A stretch of DNA of 56,691 nt from Acidobacteriaceae bacterium (GCA_027307045.1 DAHUXR010000016.1:1-56691); one strand, 5' to 3'. Shown: positions 1 through 8,992, counted from the stretch's first letter. Translations and numbers: made by a program. Notes: generated by a model from the sequence alone, not told the origin.

Positions 1-902
1 GGCTTCTGACCGCGTTGGAAATAGGCAATGGCTAGGTCGAGGAGGAGCGCCGTCGATTGCGTCTGGTTTTCAAGTGGGGCAAGCTTGCTCACAGCCTGAC
101 CCGGATGGCCTTCTAGCAGGTCAAGTTCGGCGCGCGGCCGCAACCACTCGGAATGGTCTGGGGTGGTTAACTTTTTAGCGATTACTTTGGCTGCTCGCTG
201 TTGCGCCTCTGGCTCGAAAAAGAGCGAACCTCCCGGTCCCCGATCCGGACTGAATTTTCCCCACTCTGCCCGTGGCCAGCGCATTTCGAACGTCCTCTGC
301 TCCGTATAAGCCTGGGCCATCCATTTCTCCGCCTTTTCCGGGGTGTCGCGTCGGGCGTACCAGACGCTGAAGGCGATTGCAGCGCAGGCGGCTGCGGCGG
401 CTGGGACCAGCGCCCATCGCCAAGAGAAGGCCCAACGCGGAGAGGGAAGAGGCACAGTCGTGCGGGCCTGCTCCAGCATCTCCCGCGCCTTTTGCCGCTG
501 CCATGCGGGGGAGGCACTGCGTAGTTGGGCGAGCGCGGTCTGCTCTTCGGGCGTAACGTCGTCGGAAAAGTCTTCCTGGTATTCCCGCAGCAGCGGGCCG
601 CAATGGCCACAGGCAGCGGCATGGGCGGTGAGTTCGGACGAGAGGGAATCGGAGCAAAGGCCTGCCGCCAGGGTGCGAAGATCGTCTTCGCTGGGACAGT
701 TCGGACTGGATACCGTATTCACCTTAGGATCCGGAAGCAATGTGAACCGGGTGCGTTGGAAGTCGAGCACGCGGCTGCGGCAGGACGGACAGTCGTCAAG
801 GTGTGTCTCCACCCACGCTTCTGTCTCCGGTCCCGCGCCGGAGGCCCGCTTTCCGAACTGCTCAATTTGAGCATCGCTCAAATGCTCAGATCGCTGGTTC
901 AC
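1..902 (-). CDS. Zinc-finger anti-sigma-like / TPR protein (CHAT-type family), 3' end outside window
   Basis: Reading the minus strand from a GTG at 902 gives an uninterrupted frame to the window edge (about 300 codons). Two H-x3-C-x2-C motifs (HLDDCPSC and HAAACGHC) resemble the zinc-binding fold of anti-sigma factors. A single membrane segment rich in Ala and Val follows near residue 160 (WRWALVPAAAAAACAAIAF). The visible C-terminal part (AYTEQRTFEMRWP, later LLLDLAIAYFQRG) looks like the TPR region of Acidobacteria proteins that usually end in a CHAT protease domain. That domain would lie off the window. The ECF sigma gene lies directly upstream in the same orientation, so a membrane-bound regulator of that sigma factor is a reasonable inference. 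The start is uncertain because no clear ribosome site is visible. Confidence 0.75.
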   Translation of the reverse strand, partial: MNQRSEHLSDAQIEQFGKRASGAGPETEAWVETHLDDCPSCRSRVLDFQRTRFTLLPDPKVNTVSSPNCPSEDDLRTLAAGLCSDSLSSELTAHAAACGHCGPLLREYQEDFSDDVTPEEQTALAQLRSASPAWQRQKAREMLEQARTTVPLPSPRWAFSWRWALVPAAAAACAAIAFSVWYARRDTPEKAEKWMAQAYTEQRTFEMRWPRAEWGKFSPDRGPGGSLFFEPEAQQRAAKVIAKKLTTPDHSEWLRPRAELDLLEGHPGQAVSKLAPLENQTQSTALLLDLAIAYFQRGQK

Positions 903-1089
903 TGCACCCGTCTTTCTCTAATATGAACGTAGAACAGGTTTTCCGTCCTTTTTATGAAATTCAATTTGTCCCTGCGGCCTGAAATATCATAGCTAAACCG
1001 CCCAGTCTAACAAATAACGTTAACTGTCTTTTTTCGCCGTTTTCAATTTTTTTCGTCTGATGGGGTTCCGGCCGGTCAGAGGCCTGCAG

Positions 1090-1728
1090 CTAAAAGTCCA
1101 GACAATCACCCACCCATTTACTCAGGCGCAGAAGCGCGCTCTCCACGCCTTTCACGCTTTTGAATCCGATATCAGGGAGTTCGGAGATCTCATTGGCCGT
1201 AAATCCCTCACGGAAGTAGAGCCAGAAGATTTTGTGATCGCGGACAAAGTTAGGTTCGTTATTCCGTTGTTGCAGGCAGGTTTCAATCTCATTCATTCTA
1301 AGATTGTTAAGCATGGAGTCGACAGCTCTGGAACGATCGGAGGGGGGTTGGAGCAGATCGTCGATATTCTCCAGCGTCTGCCCGCCGCCTTCTTTCTCGC
1401 TATTTTTTTTGCGGATATCGTCTTCTGCCACATTGGCTGCCATCACTTTCAACAAGGCACGCAAGGCGTTCTCGTGCCGAAATTCAAAGTTGCGGAGGAT
1501 TTTGAATTCGTCTTTACAAATCTTGAGAAAAGTGTCTTGAACCAGATCGTCCACCCAGCCATGATCGACCCATCGGGTATAGCGAGCGATGCGTCTCCTG
1601 ACCGTGCGGGCGATCACGGGCTGAAAGCGGCCCCAAAATTCGACCCACAATTCGGCGCGCAAGGCTTCATCTCGGGTGGCGAGAAGAAGCCGCACTAATT
1701 CTTCGTCCGTTAGCTTTCGAGGGTCCAT
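1090..1728 (-). CDS. ECF-family RNA polymerase sigma factor
   Basis: The 212-residue product has a sigma-70 region 2 at about residues 25-75 (FQPVIARTVRRRI, then DDLVQDTFLKI) and a region 4 helix-turn-helix at about 160-205 (FREGFTANEISELP, then VKGVESALLRL). Such factors direct RNA polymerase to a small set of stress promoters. An in-frame stop lies just upstream of the ATG at 1728, which fixes the start, although no Shine-Dalgarno is obvious. It precedes the zinc-finger/TPR gene by about 190 bp in the same direction, the usual sigma then anti-sigma order. The family assignment is firm; the regulon is unknown. Confidence 0.9.
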   Translation of the reverse strand: MDPRKLTDEELVRLLLATRDEALRAELWVEFWGRFQPVIARTVRRRIARYTRWVDHGWVDDLVQDTFLKICKDEFKILRNFEFRHENALRALLKVMAANVAEDDIRKKNSEKEGGGQTLENIDDLLQPPSDRSRAVDSMLNNLRMNEIETCLQQRNNEPNFVRDHKIFWLYFREGFTANEISELPDIGFKSVKGVESALLRLSKWVGDCLDF

Positions 1729-1882
1729 CGAGGAAGTGGCTGGTGCATTCTAACCTACTCACATTAAAGGGCAAATACTTTTTTGTGGGCAAAGAGAATT
1801 TAGCTTCTGATCGGCCCCAAGTATTAGCAAATTTTTAGGAATGATGGCGCGGAATCCAGGGTCGGCTGTTGGCGGGCGTCCG

Positions 1883-2578
1883 CTATGGATGTTCTGAGCT
1901 CGGACTGAAGCGTTGGCGCAGTGTTTGAGTGAGAGCCCTGTTGGCGGGCTGGGATACAAGCTCCAGCGGGGAAGCAGAATATCTCCAGGCGATCCAGAAT
2001 GTGGCCACAAGAAAAAAGCCGGTGATCACAAAGTTCTGCCAGCCGTTGAGCGCCCACTGGCCGTGCCATGCCAGTTGGACTGAATTGGAGAATGGCTTGA
2101 GGTAGGGAATGGGCCACTGGTCGCCGTCGGGGCCGCGAGCGCCGATGAGGTCGCACAGCAAGTGAAGATGGAAGCTGATGAAGACCAGGAGCGCGGTGAA
2201 TCCTGGGTGCGAAGGGGAGCGGCGGATTGAAGGTTGTGGCCCACGAATGGCCGGGCCGAAGGTGAAATCAGAAATAGGGCCGGATGTAACCAAAGGACGG
2301 GCGGGGGCCAGTGGGCCGGCAATCAGGTAAGCGGCAAGGGTACATACCAAGGCAAATGCCAAAGTGTGTAGCGAATGGTGATACTCAGAAAACCACAGCA
2401 ACGGATGCGATGTGTTGCGAGTCAGCAGTTCAGGGATGATGCCAAGGCCGTCGATATCAGGCGCGACCGCTGCGGCCACGACGAGCGCTTTCTCGCGGCG
2501 CGTAAGCGTGGTGGGGCGGCCCGTCGGTGAGACCGAGGCCAGTAGCCATCCGGCAAAGAAATGGGTTACGGGACTCAT
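1883..2578 (-). CDS. Membrane-bound metal-dependent hydrolase (YdjM/DUF457-like)
   Basis: A 231-residue polytopic membrane protein beginning MSPVTHFFAGWLLA. It carries the family's scattered metal-binding residues: His6 in the first helix, APDIDG at about 54-59, EYHHSLHTL at about 85-93, and HLHLLCDLIG in a later helix. This pattern matches the YdjM / LexA-regulated inner-membrane hydrolase-like family (DUF457), whose substrate is not established. The gene stands alone on the minus strand, with divergent non-coding DNA on the 5' side shared with the beta-propeller gene at 2806. Confidence 0.75.
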   Translation of the reverse strand: MSPVTHFFAGWLLASVSPTGRPTTLTRREKALVVAAAVAPDIDGLGIIPELLTRNTSHPLLWFSEYHHSLHTLAFALVCTLAAYLIAGPLAPARPLVTSGPISDFTFGPAIRGPQPSIRRSPSHPGFTALLVFISFHLHLLCDLIGARGPDGDQWPIPYLKPFSNSVQLAWHGQWALNGWQNFVITGFFLVATFWIAWRYSASPLELVSQPANRALTQTLRQRFSPSSEHP

Positions 2579-2805
2579 AGGATCATTACTGTTGTCGTCT
2601 CAATGCGCGAGAAGATATGCCGCATCTAAATGGTGCCCCAGCGTCTAAAGTAATCCACTCGCGAGTTGCGCCTGGACCTGAAATTTTGGCCTGACGCTGC
2701 CGCGTACATCCGCAGAACGTTCCTCTGACGAAAACCATGCACGCCCTGGTGGCGAGCGGCGGGCGAGGCTCGAAAGGGCTGCGCGATGCGCTAGTATGGG
2801 TCAGC

Positions 2806-3849
2806 ATGCAGATTTCGACAAGGTTACTATTGCCGACGGCGCTGGCCTTTGTGATGGCTGGAGCGGCGGTTCGTTCGCATAAAGCTCTGACGCCAAGCGT
2901 TCTGGCCCAGACTCCCAAAGAGCCTCAGCCCAAGGCTGCTGCGGAGTTTATTAAGCTTGATGCGGCAACGCTGCCAATCATCAAAAAGATACAAATTGGC
3001 GGCGATGCGGACTGGCTGGCGATCGGCTTTGGCTCGGTTTGGGTAACGGTTGCCAAGAACAATGAAGTAGTGCGCGTGGATCCGGTGCGCAACGTCGTGC
3101 AGGCCAGAATCGCCGTCGACAAAGAGCCGTGCTATGGAATTGGTATCGGCGTGGACCGCGTATGGGTTCTCAACTGCCAGGGCAAGACGTTGACGCGCAT
3201 CAATCCTAAGACGAACGCAGTGGACATGCGCGTGCCGGTAAAGATTGACGACAGCGGCGAAGGGTCGATTGCCGTGGACGAGCGCTATGTTTGGTACGCC
3301 AGCAGTGAGGATGGCCACGCCAGCACGCTGTCACAAGTAGAGGTGAAGACTGGACGCAAGTTGAAGGGCATTGCCGTGGGCAAAGATACCGGCGTGGTCA
3401 AGCTCGCGTTTGGGTCAGTGTGGGCCGTGAGTTCGGGAGAAGGGAACGTCTACCGGGTTGATCCGGCGACGAAGAAAGTTACGGCCATGATCACCGTGGC
3501 GGAAGGCCCCCGCTTTACCACTGAGGGAGCGGGGTCGCTCTGGGTGCTTACGCAGTCGGATGGCAACGTGTCGCGCATTGATCCGGCAACGAACAAAGTA
3601 GTGGCTGTGATCCCGGTGCATGTTCCGGGCAAGGGCGGTGAAATCTGCTTTGGCGGCGGATTTATCTGGGTCACCATGGATGGAAATCCGGTGACGCGCA
3701 TTGATCCGGCGACGAATAAAGTGATCGACCAGTATGGCAATTATCCAAAGGCAGACGGCATCCGCTATGGCTTTGGCTCAGTCTGGGTGAGCGATCACGG
3801 CAAGGGCGAGCTGTGGAGGATTGATCCGGAGAAGATGCGCGGGCATTGA
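2806..3849 (+). CDS. Secreted seven-repeat beta-propeller protein (Vgb/YncE-like)
   Basis: The ATG at 2806 is preferred over a 23-codon longer start because it begins directly with a signal-peptide-like stretch (MQISTRLLLPTALAFVMAGA). About seven repeats of roughly 40 residues follow, each with a [FG]GS[VL]WV strand and a VxRIDPATNKV strand. The clearest are GNVYRVDPATKKV, GNVSRIDPATNKV and NPVTRIDPATNKV. Seven repeats suit a seven-bladed propeller of the virginiamycin B lyase / YncE type. The repeat pattern alone does not show enzyme activity, so a periplasmic binding or scaffold role is equally possible. A 1.2 kb gene-free stretch follows. Confidence 0.75.
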   Translation: MQISTRLLLPTALAFVMAGAAVRSHKALTPSVLAQTPKEPQPKAAAEFIKLDAATLPIIKKIQIGGDADWLAIGFGSVWVTVAKNNEVVRVDPVRNVVQARIAVDKEPCYGIGIGVDRVWVLNCQGKTLTRINPKTNAVDMRVPVKIDDSGEGSIAVDERYVWYASSEDGHASTLSQVEVKTGRKLKGIAVGKDTGVVKLAFGSVWAVSSGEGNVYRVDPATKKVTAMITVAEGPRFTTEGAGSLWVLTQSDGNVSRIDPATNKVVAVIPVHVPGKGGEICFGGGFIWVTMDGNPVTRIDPATNKVIDQYGNYPKADGIRYGFGSVWVSDHGKGELWRIDPEKMRGH

Positions 3850-4601
3850 GCTAGGCGCCATCATCGGCGAACCGCTTTACCGCGGATTGACGCGGATGGA
3901 CGGATGGGGCAGAGAAATTGCCAGAACCGGTAATTGCCAAAGAATCCAAATTGAAAGGCTGTTGTGATTGATGAGCTTCCCATCGGGAAAAGAAAATTGC
4001 CCGTCTTGCGTCGTCGCGGTATCTCTCGAACATAGTATTGGCCGCAGAGCATTATAGTCAGGCGGCTGCCGGCAAGTAGGGGGGACTCGCGTCGTGTCCC
4101 AGAAGACAGCATTCGAGTCAGTCACCAAAGCTTGATGATTAGCAATTCGGTTATGCATTTTAGGTTTTAGTGTGCCTTTTATCCTGCGGAGCACGTTCCT
4201 GGCGGGTCTCCGCTGCATATTGGGGCGGATATTCTGCTGAAGCAATTCATAGGACTTTCAGAGCAGCGGAGCAGACCCCTCTCCTCGCACCAACGGCACA
4301 GGTGGAATCAGAAGCGGCGTTGCTCGGTTCGGGGTGGCGTCTCGTAGGAATAGAGGATGGCTTGCCCACTCAATCCTTCAAAGGGTAGGCACAGAAAAGC
4401 TAAACTGGCGCGACAAATAATTCTCTGTTTCGTACTTTATTTGCTATAATAAAGCGGTGCACGGCACGTCATTCTTAGACGGGGGCCATTGGGGTAACAG
4501 CGATGGATTGATCCGCAACGGGACACCGTTGCGTTTTGTGCTTTTAGAGCTTTTGCGACCCTCTGCCTGCTGGGATTGGGATTGGGTCTGGGGTTGGGAG
4601 A

Positions 4602-4661
4602 CCCTTGGGTCACCCAAGGGTCACGCAAGGGTCACCCAAGCGTCGTCCAAGGGAGGCCCAA
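4602..4661. repeat. Five 11-bp tandem units with an embedded 9-bp perfect palindrome
   Basis: Five consecutive 11-bp units of the type GGGTCACCCAA run from 4607 to 4661 (GGGTCACCCAA, GGGTCACGCAA, GGGTCACCCAA, GCGTCGTCCAA, GGGAGGCCCAA). The first unit also forms the right arm of a perfect inverted repeat, CCCTTGGGT-C-ACCCAAGGG, at 4602-4620. Seen directly in the sequence; function unknown. Confidence 0.8.
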
Positions 4662-4847
4662 GCGACGATTGGGGAAAACGTCTTTGTTTGCAACAAAAAC
4701 AAGAAAATGGCGGGGTGGGGTGGGTTACTCGGGCTGGGAGCACAGGCAGAGGGCTGCAAGATCGCCGAGATCGCGCGTGATCGCCGACATCGCTGTCAGC
4801 GGAAGGCAAGCCCGATCGAGCTGTCGCAGGCGAGGGCTGCCTGCGCT

Positions 4848-4895
4848 CCACAAACTTTATGATCCACAAACCTTGTGATCCACAAATGTGGTTGC
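4848..4895. repeat. Three 16-bp tandem units
   Basis: Units CCACAAACTTTATGAT (4848), CCACAAACCTTGTGAT (4864) and a diverged CCACAAATGTGGTTGC (4880) are arranged head to tail about 150 bp upstream of the ABC transporter start. They could be binding sites or a decaying repeat. Confidence 0.6.
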
Positions 4896-5044
4896 ACTGG
4901 GGTCCAGTCAGAAGTCGCGGTCAACAGGTTTGAGGGACACCGTGCACGGCACGCCTTTCGTCCTAAGGTGAATGGCTGGAGTGAGGGAACGGAATGGGAA
5001 CTTGCGTAGTAACATGCGGATAGAAGGATTGGAGAGATCTGATT

Positions 5045-5779
5045 GTGGCAACAAACGGCACAGAATTTGAGTCGGTAAGAACGGTTTCCGTGGTGCGCCA
5101 TTACAGGCTGGGGCGCTCACTGATTCCCGCAGTCGATGGCGTGAGCCTGGCGGCGGGACGCGGAGAGTTTATCGCACTGCTTGGAGCGTCTGGATCCGGC
5201 AAGTCAACGCTGCTGAACCTGATTGCCGGGCTGGACCGGCCGGATTCCGGCGCGATTGTGGTTGAAGGCTCAGACCTGGCTACGATGACGTCCGAGCAAC
5301 TGGCGCAATATCGGCGGCACACGGTAGGAATGGTTTTCCAGTCATTCAATCTGGTACCGACCATGACGCTGTATGAAAACGTTGAGCTGCCGATGCGTTT
5401 TGCCGAGGTGAAGCGCAAGGAGCGCCGGGCGCGAGTGACTGAGGCGCTGGAGCGCGTGGGACTGAGCGACCGCATGAAGCATCGGCCAAGCGAGATGTCT
5501 GGCGGAGAGCAGCAGCGGGCCGCGCTGGCGCGAGCGCTGGCCAACCGTCCAAAGCTTTTGCTGGCGGATGAACCCACGGGCAATCTGGATTCGAAAACCG
5601 GCACAGAAATTATGGACCTGATTCGCGAACTGAACCGCACGCTGGAGATGACCGTAATCATGGTGACGCATGAACGCTCGCTGGCGGAGCGCTACGCCAA
5701 TCGGCTGGTATTTCTGGGCGACGGCAAACTGGTAGGCGAATCGATTAATGAACTGGAAAAGATTGGAGCGGCGCGGTGA
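5045..5779 (+). CDS. ABC transporter ATP-binding protein (MacB/LolD type)
   Basis: A 244-residue ATPase that would power the membrane partner encoded immediately downstream. Visible motifs are Walker A GASGSGKST at 47-55, Q-loop Gln99, signature MSGGEQQR at 151-158, Walker B LLLADEPTGN at 171-180 and a switch His in MVTHE. The GTG start at 5045 is supported by GGAGAG about 7 bp upstream. The stop overlaps the next start (GTGA at 5776-5779), so the two are translationally coupled. The LolD/MacB subfamily works with FtsX-like permeases in lipoprotein release, macrolide export or peptide export. The cargo cannot be told from this pair. Confidence 0.93.
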   Translation: MATNGTEFESVRTVSVVRHYRLGRSLIPAVDGVSLAAGRGEFIALLGASGSGKSTLLNLIAGLDRPDSGAIVVEGSDLATMTSEQLAQYRRHTVGMVFQSFNLVPTMTLYENVELPMRFAEVKRKERRARVTEALERVGLSDRMKHRPSEMSGGEQQRAALARALANRPKLLLADEPTGNLDSKTGTEIMDLIRELNRTLEMTVIMVTHERSLAERYANRLVFLGDGKLVGESINELEKIGAAR

Positions 5780-7218
5780 GAGCATACGACCTGATTGAGC
5801 TTGCCGGACGCAACCTGCGCGAAGCGGGCTTGCGAAATTCGCTGACGACGCTGGGCATTGGCGTGGGCGTGGCATCGCTGGTGGCCATGTTGTCTCTGGG
5901 AATCGGGCTGCAAAAGCTGGCGACGCGGCAACTGGGACGCTCAGGATTGTTTGACACTGTAGTGGTCACGTCACGCCAGGATTCGCGCGGACCGCGCTTT
6001 GCGCAAGCGGCGCCAGTCACGGCGCAGACCAAGCCTTTGGATGACGTGGCCCGCCACAACTTTGAGCAGATGGCCAACGTTGCGGAAGTTTATCCCAATT
6101 TCAGCGCTGTGGGCGATGTGCGGCTGGAAACAGACAAGACCGGCAATCATTTTACGGTTGTGGGAACGCTGCCGCAGTCGGCGCGAACCGGTGAAGCGTT
6201 TGATGACGTGCAGGGAAGTTTTTTTTCTTCAGGGACCGCGGAGGAAGCGATCATCCTTGGCGATTTTGGGCGTGACCTGTTGAACCTGCCGCGTGAGCCG
6301 CGCGGAACGGACGTGAAGCTAACTCCGGACCAGGCAAACCAGCTACTGGGTAAATACATTGTGTTGCGCTACCACAAGCGTGAAGCTGGTGAGAGCGCGC
6401 CGCTGGCCGGCAACACCACAAAGAAAGGCCAGGCTGATCCGGATGACGTGGACAGCGGGGACGATATCAAGGCAGAAGACGCGCAGTCATTTAACCTAGT
6501 GCCCAAGACGTTGAAGCTGAAGATTGTGGGCATTGTTTCCAGCGAGCCAAACAGAGGATTGCGGCAAGGCCGGACGCCGATGTTCCTTCCGCTGCAATTG
6601 GCGGAATCTTTAGATATGGTGCAGGCGGGCGAACTGTGGAGCACGCTGCGCCCGTCAGAAAACAAAACGTATATCGCACTGATTGTGCGCGTGGCCAAAA
6701 GCAAAGCCGTTTCACAGGTGGAAGACGAGATCCGCAAGCAGGGATTCAGCACGTTTTCCATTCTTGACGCTTCTAAAGGCATTACGCGGTTCTTTACCTT
6801 CCTCGATCTGTTCCTTGGTATCTTTGGCAGCTTGGCGCTGGCCGTGGCTTCACTGGGCATTGTGAACACGCTGGTAATGGCCATCCTGGAACGCAGACGC
6901 GAGATTGGAATCATGAAGGCGCTGGGCGCGAGCGACGGCGACGTGAAGCGAATCTTTTTTGTTGAAGCCGGGTCCATGGGGATTCTGGGAGGCGCGCTGG
7001 GCGCCGGTCTGGGGTGGACGATTGGTCGCGCCATTAACTTTGCCACCAATATTTATTTGCAGCGGCAGGACATCAAGCCGGAAAATTTCTGGGTGGTGCC
7101 AATTTGGCTGGTGGCGGCCGCGTTGGGATTCTCAGTGTTCGTAAGCATGTTTGCCGGGTTGTATCCGGCGTCGCGCGCGGCCAAGCTCGATCCGGTGCAG
7201 GCGCTGCGGCATGATTAG
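5776..7218 (+). CDS. ABC transporter permease (MacB/FtsX family)
   Basis: A 480-residue protein with the MacB layout: an N-terminal membrane helix (LTTLGIGVGVASLVAML, about 24-40), a large periplasmic domain (about 50-330), and three C-terminal helices. The first of these (LGIFGSLALAVASLGIVNTL) runs into the FtsX loop RRREIGIMKALGAS. The end, YPASRAAKLDPVQALRHD, is typical of the family. The periplasmic domain holds a charged stretch (DPDDVDSGDDIKAEDAQ) that may be a loop. The start overlaps the ATPase stop by 4 bp. No membrane-fusion protein or outer-membrane channel lies next to it, so this is a minimal two-gene operon. Confidence 0.92.
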   Translation: MRAYDLIELAGRNLREAGLRNSLTTLGIGVGVASLVAMLSLGIGLQKLATRQLGRSGLFDTVVVTSRQDSRGPRFAQAAPVTAQTKPLDDVARHNFEQMANVAEVYPNFSAVGDVRLETDKTGNHFTVVGTLPQSARTGEAFDDVQGSFFSSGTAEEAIILGDFGRDLLNLPREPRGTDVKLTPDQANQLLGKYIVLRYHKREAGESAPLAGNTTKKGQADPDDVDSGDDIKAEDAQSFNLVPKTLKLKIVGIVSSEPNRGLRQGRTPMFLPLQLAESLDMVQAGELWSTLRPSENKTYIALIVRVAKSKAVSQVEDEIRKQGFSTFSILDASKGITRFFTFLDLFLGIFGSLALAVASLGIVNTLVMAILERRREIGIMKALGASDGDVKRIFFVEAGSMGILGGALGAGLGWTIGRAINFATNIYLQRQDIKPENFWVVPIWLVAAALGFSVFVSMFAGLYPASRAAKLDPVQALRHD

Positions 7219-7604
7219 CAAGCACTCAGCAGTCAGCACTCAGCATTCAGCCAAACGGAATTTACCGCAAAGGACGCAAAGAGCAATTAGCAACTGGCAA
7301 TTAGCTTTTGTCGCATGGTCGTATGCTTTAAGGCAAGGGAAGACTTAACTGCAAAGGATGTCAGGCGGGCAAAGGTTCTGAGTTTCTGGTTCGGAGGTTC
7401 TTGGCGAAATATTTCTCGCTGCGTTCATTGCGACGTTCTGCGACAAGTGCTTTTACAAATAATCAAGCGCATGGAGGGTCACAGATCCTGGGGTTCGAAG
7501 TTGGGTCTGCGCGATAAAGTCAGTTTTTCTTAGCGTCCTTGGTGACCTTTGCGGCGAATCGGGCTTGGCTGAGTGCTGACCGCTGACTGCTATTCTTAAC
7601 ATTC
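7219..7604. repeat. Composite inverted-repeat element (dispersed modules D and A)
   Basis: This gene-free stretch has mirror-image ends. The left end carries CAGTCAGCACTCAGCATTC (module D, about 7232-7252), then TTTACCGCAAAGGACGCAAAG (module A, about 7261-7281). The right end carries the complements in reverse order, GCGTCCTTGGTGACCTTTGC (about 7532-7551), then GGCTGAGTGCTGACCGCTG (about 7567-7587). Between them are AATTAGC repeats and an imperfect module A (near 7350-7375). The arms could pair into a long hairpin in RNA or single-stranded DNA. Similar modules occur elsewhere in the window (39541-39624). Confidence 0.7.
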
Positions 7605-8459
7605 ATGTCGAAATATCTGCTGGCATTTTTATTTTTTGTTTTTACAGTCAATGCTTTTGCGGCGCCGCGGACGCAATGCGGCGCAATGAAAAGCAAATAC
7701 GTGCCCGGACGCATTGGCTATTGCGCCATGCTGCCGCCCGGTTATGACGCGCACCCGGGCAAACGCTTTCCTGTCCTGTATTTTTTGCATGGGCTTGGCG
7801 GCGATCAGAGTTTTCTGGCTTCGAGTGGCGCATCCAGCGGGATCGAGGAAGCGTGGGAAGACAAACGGCTGGGCGAATTTGTGATCATCACGCCACAAGG
7901 CGAGAACAGCTTTTACATCAACTCGCGCGATGGCCACATTCTTTACGAAGATTTCTTTATCCGCGAGTTTGTGCCGCAAATGGAGCGGCGTTTCCGGCTT
8001 ACTGGTAATCGAGCGGGCCGGGCGATTGGTGGAATTTCCATGGGGGGTTATGGAGCGCTGCGGTTTGCCTTCAAGTATCCGCAGATGTTTGCGTCAGTGG
8101 CGGTGCATATGCCGGCGTTACTGGAAGAGCTTCCGCGCGGATCGGGGGACGTGGGCCTGACGGCGTTTCTGGGAAACGCATTTGGCTCACCACTGAATGA
8201 ACGCTTCTGGAAGGAAAATACTCCATTTGTTTTTGCGCGCACAGCGAACCTGCAAGGTCTTAAAATTTATTTTGATTGCGGCGACCAGGATAATTACGGC
8301 TTTAACGCCGGTGCACGCCAGCTCGATAAGCTTTTAACCGCGCGCCATGTACCGCACGAGGCGCATATTTATCCCGGCGGACATGATATGCAATTCGTGT
8401 CGCAACATTTGGAGGCGTCCATGGCGTTTCAGTCGCAAGCGCTGGGGCTGACGAAGTAG
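7605..8459 (+). CDS. Exported esterase (esterase-D / S-formylglutathione hydrolase-like fold)
   Basis: A 284-residue alpha/beta hydrolase of the putative esterase family (PF00756-like). Residues 1-20 form a Sec signal peptide (MSKYLLAFLFFVFTVNAFAA). The nucleophile elbow is GISMGG with Ser145. The acid is probably Asp227 or Asp229 (FDCGDQDNYGF), and the base His260 (YPGGHDMQF). The oxyanion region LHGLGGDQ is at about 61-68. The export signal argues against a cytosolic formaldehyde-detoxification role; feruloyl- or acyl-ester hydrolysis in the periplasm is more likely. The VKOR-like gene follows 30 bp later in the same direction. Confidence 0.85.
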   Translation: MSKYLLAFLFFVFTVNAFAAPRTQCGAMKSKYVPGRIGYCAMLPPGYDAHPGKRFPVLYFLHGLGGDQSFLASSGASSGIEEAWEDKRLGEFVIITPQGENSFYINSRDGHILYEDFFIREFVPQMERRFRLTGNRAGRAIGGISMGGYGALRFAFKYPQMFASVAVHMPALLEELPRGSGDVGLTAFLGNAFGSPLNERFWKENTPFVFARTANLQGLKIYFDCGDQDNYGFNAGARQLDKLLTARHVPHEAHIYPGGHDMQFVSQHLEASMAFQSQALGLTK

Positions 8460-8488
8460 GTCTAAACGAAGGGAAGAGTTTTGGAATT

Positions 8489-8992
8489 ATGAGATGGTTG
8501 ATTGCGTTTCTGGCTCTGGCTGGCATGGTGGCGGCGATTCTGGCGCGGCGAGAGCACTATCGCACAGAGGGACAGTCACCGTGCAGCGTCAATGAACGAT
8601 GGGACTGCGGGGCCGTGAACAAAAGCAGGTTTGCTTCCATGGGGGGAGTTTTTGACAAGCTGACAAACCGGAACACTATACCTTCAGACGATGCCAAGCC
8701 ACGGTTCGAAGCGATCCGCGAAATTCCTGTGGCCGATGTTGGTATTGCCGGATACATCCTTCTTGGGTTGCTGGCATTGATGAGAAGGTGGCGGTTGCTG
8801 GCTGCGGCTGCAATCGTTGCTTTTGCCTTTTCGTGCTACCTGGCTTACATCGAAAAATACATCCTGGAGAAATGGTGCATTTATTGCGTGATTTCGCTGG
8901 GAATGATTACGGCGATTACATTGCTTTCATTGATCGCGCTAGGGATGGATTGGCGGCGCAGTCGACGATCACAGGCAGAGATCGCGGCATAG
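8489..8992 (+). CDS. Vitamin K epoxide reductase (VKOR)-like disulfide oxidoreductase
   Basis: A 167-residue membrane protein with four or five helices. It has the VKOR pairs of cysteines: loop cysteines Cys32 and Cys40 (PCSVNERWDC) and the active-site CxxC Cys130-Cys133 (EKWCIYCV) at the periplasmic end of a helix. Bacterial VKOR re-oxidises DsbA-like proteins using quinone and replaces DsbB. No thioredoxin-like partner is fused or adjacent, so its DsbA must be encoded elsewhere. The exported esterase just upstream has at least two cysteines (Cys25, Cys40), but a functional link is only a guess. Confidence 0.88.
   Translation: MRWLIAFLALAGMVAAILARREHYRTEGQSPCSVNERWDCGAVNKSRFASMGGVFDKLTNRNTIPSDDAKPRFEAIREIPVADVGIAGYILLGLLALMRRWRLLAAAAIVAFAFSCYLAYIEKYILEKWCIYCVISLGMITAITLLSLIALGMDWRRSRRSQAEIAA

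Larger units (their letters stand above)
3850..5044. other. Gene-free region rich in short repeats
   Basis: No convincing ORF was found in about 1.2 kb. It starts with a dispersed repeat of the form ACCGCGGATTGACGCGGATGG (near 3878-3900). Further on there is an 11-bp tandem repeat with an embedded palindrome (4602-4661), a GATCGCC-rich stretch (4757-4800) and a 16-bp tandem repeat (4848-4895). The 12-mer GTGCACGGCACG occurs as a direct repeat near 4457 and 4940, roughly bounding the repeat-rich part. The 3' end must also hold the promoter of the ABC transporter operon. Confidence 0.6.

Noticed and set aside
1060-1698. 212-codon plus-strand frame
   Set aside because: Antisense to the ECF sigma gene, whose regions 2 and 4 are clear.
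3861-4388. Several overlapping 60-120 codon frames
   Set aside because: They lack ribosome sites, run through repeats and give proteins of unlikely composition.
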